Source of the DNA: Chloroflexota bacterium
GTDB taxonomy: Bacteria; Chloroflexota; Dehalococcoidia; SZUA-161
Direction: 5' to 3'
DNA length: 6,003 nucleotides
Assembly: GCA_030668425.1 (NCBI GenBank)
Contig: DAOUTY010000114.1
Span: 1-6,003, forward strand
Positions 4,964 through 6,003 of this stretch are shown in pieces. Numbering within the stretch: the first letter of the stretch is position 1; every line of letters begins with the position of its first letter. Below the pieces are notes generated by a model. The model was not told where the DNA came from. It saw only the letters and a program-made list of their open reading frames with translations, and searched no databases. The position numbers and the translations under genes are program-made.

Positions 4964-5818
4964 ATGGAAGTGTCATTGTATCCTGGATGTTCCCTTCATG
5001 GTTTGGCCAGGGCCTATAACGAATCCATTGAGGCGGTTTCAAAGACGCTGGGTGTTGAGCTGCGGGAATTGGATGACTGGACATGCTGCGGCTCGTCTTC
5101 CGCCCATGTAACAAGCGACAAGCTTGCCGTAGCCCTGGCCGCAAGGAATCTAGGGATTGCTGATAAGGTGGGAATGGACCTCGTAGTTCCCTGCGCTGCC
5201 TGTTATCAGAGATTGAAAACGGCAGAGAAGCACTTGAAGCAGGGGAAACCGGTAGAGGGACTCTCGATCAAATATGAGGGCAATTTCCACATCAAACCCA
5301 TGCCGGATTTCCTCTGGGAAAATGTGGGCGAGAAAGCCTTGAGAGAGCAGGTGAAGAAGCCTCTGAAGGTTCTGAACCCGGTATGCTACTATGGTTGCTT
5401 AACTGTTAGGCCTCCAAAGGTAACTGATGCTAAGAACCCCGAGGACCCCCAGGGGATGGATAATGTACTCAGAAGCTTGGGGGCGAAGGTCAGGAATTGG
5501 TCATTCAAGACTGACTGTTGTGGAGGCAATCTCGCGCTCACCCGCCCTGACCTGCATATGAAGCTCGCTCAGAGGATTCTAGATATGGCGGAGGAAGCAG
5601 GCGCGGACTGCATTGCTGTGGCATGCCCTATGTGCCATGATAACCTGGATAGCAAACAGAAAGAGATATCGATAGAAGCAGGCAAGTCGTACAATATTCC
5701 GATTTTCTATTTCACCGAGTTGATGGGGCTTGCTTTCAATGACCCCGCCGTGGAGACGTGGCTCGGTAGGCATACTGTAGACCCAAGACCGCTATTAAGG
5801 CAAAGGGAACTAATCTAA
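4964..5818 (+). CDS. hdrB: Heterodisulfide reductase-like subunit B (two CCG domains)
   Basis: The 284-residue product has two full cysteine-rich CCG domains: Cys9-x31-Cys41-Cys42-Gly-x33-Cys77-x2-Cys80, and Cys145-x39-Cys185-Cys186-Gly-x33-Cys221-x2-Cys224. In methanogen HdrB these domains bind the two noncubane [4Fe-4S] clusters that reduce the CoM-S-S-CoB disulfide. All ligand positions are kept here, so disulfide or thiol redox chemistry is possible, although the bacterial substrate is unknown; in MetF-linked complexes HdrB may only relay electrons. The start at 4964 has GAAAGGA (4952-4958) 5 nt upstream, inside the end of hdrC. The next gene begins 9 bases after the stop. Length matches the family (about 290 residues). 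It is a soluble protein without membrane segments. The family is not in doubt; the partner is. Confidence 0.93.
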   Translation: MEVSLYPGCSLHGLARAYNESIEAVSKTLGVELRELDDWTCCGSSSAHVTSDKLAVALAARNLGIADKVGMDLVVPCAACYQRLKTAEKHLKQGKPVEGLSIKYEGNFHIKPMPDFLWENVGEKALREQVKKPLKVLNPVCYYGCLTVRPPKVTDAKNPEDPQGMDNVLRSLGAKVRNWSFKTDCCGGNLALTRPDLHMKLAQRILDMAEEAGADCIAVACPMCHDNLDSKQKEISIEAGKSYNIPIFYFTELMGLAFNDPAVETWLGRHTVDPRPLLRQRELI

Positions 5819-5827
5819 GGGCAAAGC

Positions 5828-6003
5828 ATGATTATGAGTAATAACGGGAATCGACGGAAGACAGATAAGGTAGGGGCTGTGATGGTGGTGGGCGGCGGAA
5901 TCTGCGGCATGCAATCGGCCTTGGACCTCGCTAATTCTGGCTTCAAGGTTTACTTGGTGGAAGAGACCACCTCCATTGGCGGTAGAATGTCTCAGCTCGA
6001 TAA
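5828..6003 (+). CDS. hdrA: Heterodisulfide reductase-like subunit A, N-terminal fragment (runs off the window)
   Basis: Fifty-eight codons are visible. After about 15 polar, basic residues comes a Rossmann FAD-binding segment (VMVVGGGICGMQSAL, residues 18-32), a beta-strand ending in EE (YLVEE), and SIGGRMSQLD (49-58), the HdrA hallmark 'SIGGRMAQLD'. QmoA, the closest alternative, usually has GGRVxQLN, so HdrA fits better. HdrA carries the FAD of flavin-based electron bifurcation and takes electrons from an MvhD/hydrogenase, formate dehydrogenase or NADH-linked partner that would be encoded downstream. The ATG at 5828 has AAGGG (5817-5821) 6 nt upstream, overlapping the hdrB stop; an ATG two codons later is possible but lacks good spacing. 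Unlike methanogen HdrA, the protein begins directly at the Rossmann fold without the N-terminal cluster domain. The rest of the protein cannot be seen. Confidence 0.9.
   Translation, partial: MIMSNNGNRRKTDKVGAVMVVGGGICGMQSALDLANSGFKVYLVEETTSIGGRMSQLD

Noticed and set aside
4698..5144. Open frame on the - strand opposite hdrC/hdrB
   Set aside because: It is antisense to two clear Hdr genes with intact cysteine motifs; no domain or ribosome binding site supports it.
5828..6003. Reading the fragment as QmoA instead of HdrA
   Set aside because: The SIGGRMSQLD motif and the preceding hdrCB genes fit HdrA; QmoA typically has GGRVxQLN and follows AprBA-type genes.
1..6003. CRISPR arrays, tRNA/rRNA genes, insertion sequences or phage elements
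   Set aside because: No regularly spaced repeats, tRNA-like cloverleaf, transposase-like frame or terminal inverted repeats were seen.

Overview
The window looks like a bacterial chromosome segment from an anaerobe with both acyl-CoA/fatty-acid chemistry and tetrahydrofolate-dependent one-carbon (Wood-Ljungdahl type) chemistry. Shine-Dalgarno sequences before almost every start, sigma70-like promoter boxes and an intrinsic terminator argue for Bacteria rather than Archaea, despite the methanogen-like heterodisulfide reductase genes. SCPx-type thiolase, MaoC-like dehydratases, a nitronate monooxygenase-family flavoprotein, MetF and HdrCBA together recall uncultured Dehalococcoidia (Chloroflexota) or Desulfobacterota. 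That taxonomic guess is inference; nothing here fixes it.

Layout. (1) Bases 1-648, + strand: the C-terminal part of an SCPx-type thiolase whose start lies upstream of the window, followed by a strong hairpin terminator at 681-717. (2) Bases 750-2864, - strand: a three-gene operon read from right to left, made of a MaoC N-terminal-type dehydratase lacking the catalytic Asp/His pair, a hydratase-2-type MaoC protein that has the pair, and a nitronate monooxygenase/FabK-like flavoprotein. A promoter candidate lies at 3012-3043. (3) Bases 3090-4016, - strand: methylenetetrahydrofolate reductase (MetF). (4) Bases 4017-4349: a 333-base divergent control region with a perfect CRP/FNR-family palindrome, a promoter facing hdrC with an inverted repeat over its -10 box, a weaker promoter facing metF, and a leader of about 106 nt. 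(5) Bases 4350-6003, + strand: hdrC, hdrB and the first 58 codons of hdrA, tightly spaced as one operon that runs off the window.

How the genes may work together. The thiolase, the dehydratase pair and the flavoprotein supply activities expected for breaking down or modifying acyl-CoA/acyl-ACP chains (dehydration/hydration, double-bond reduction or flavin oxidation, thiolysis). HdrCBA is an electron-transfer module with iron-sulfur clusters, two CCG domains and FAD. In acetogens such as Moorella, MetF is physically and genetically linked to HdrABC-type proteins. The head-to-head metF/hdrCBA arrangement here suggests the same coupling, with methylene-tetrahydrofolate reduction (or methyl-tetrahydrofolate oxidation) connected to a possibly bifurcating Hdr complex. 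The best candidate for something new is the shared control region: a CRP/FNR-type site centred near -60 of the hdr promoter, plus an operator-like repeat over the -10.
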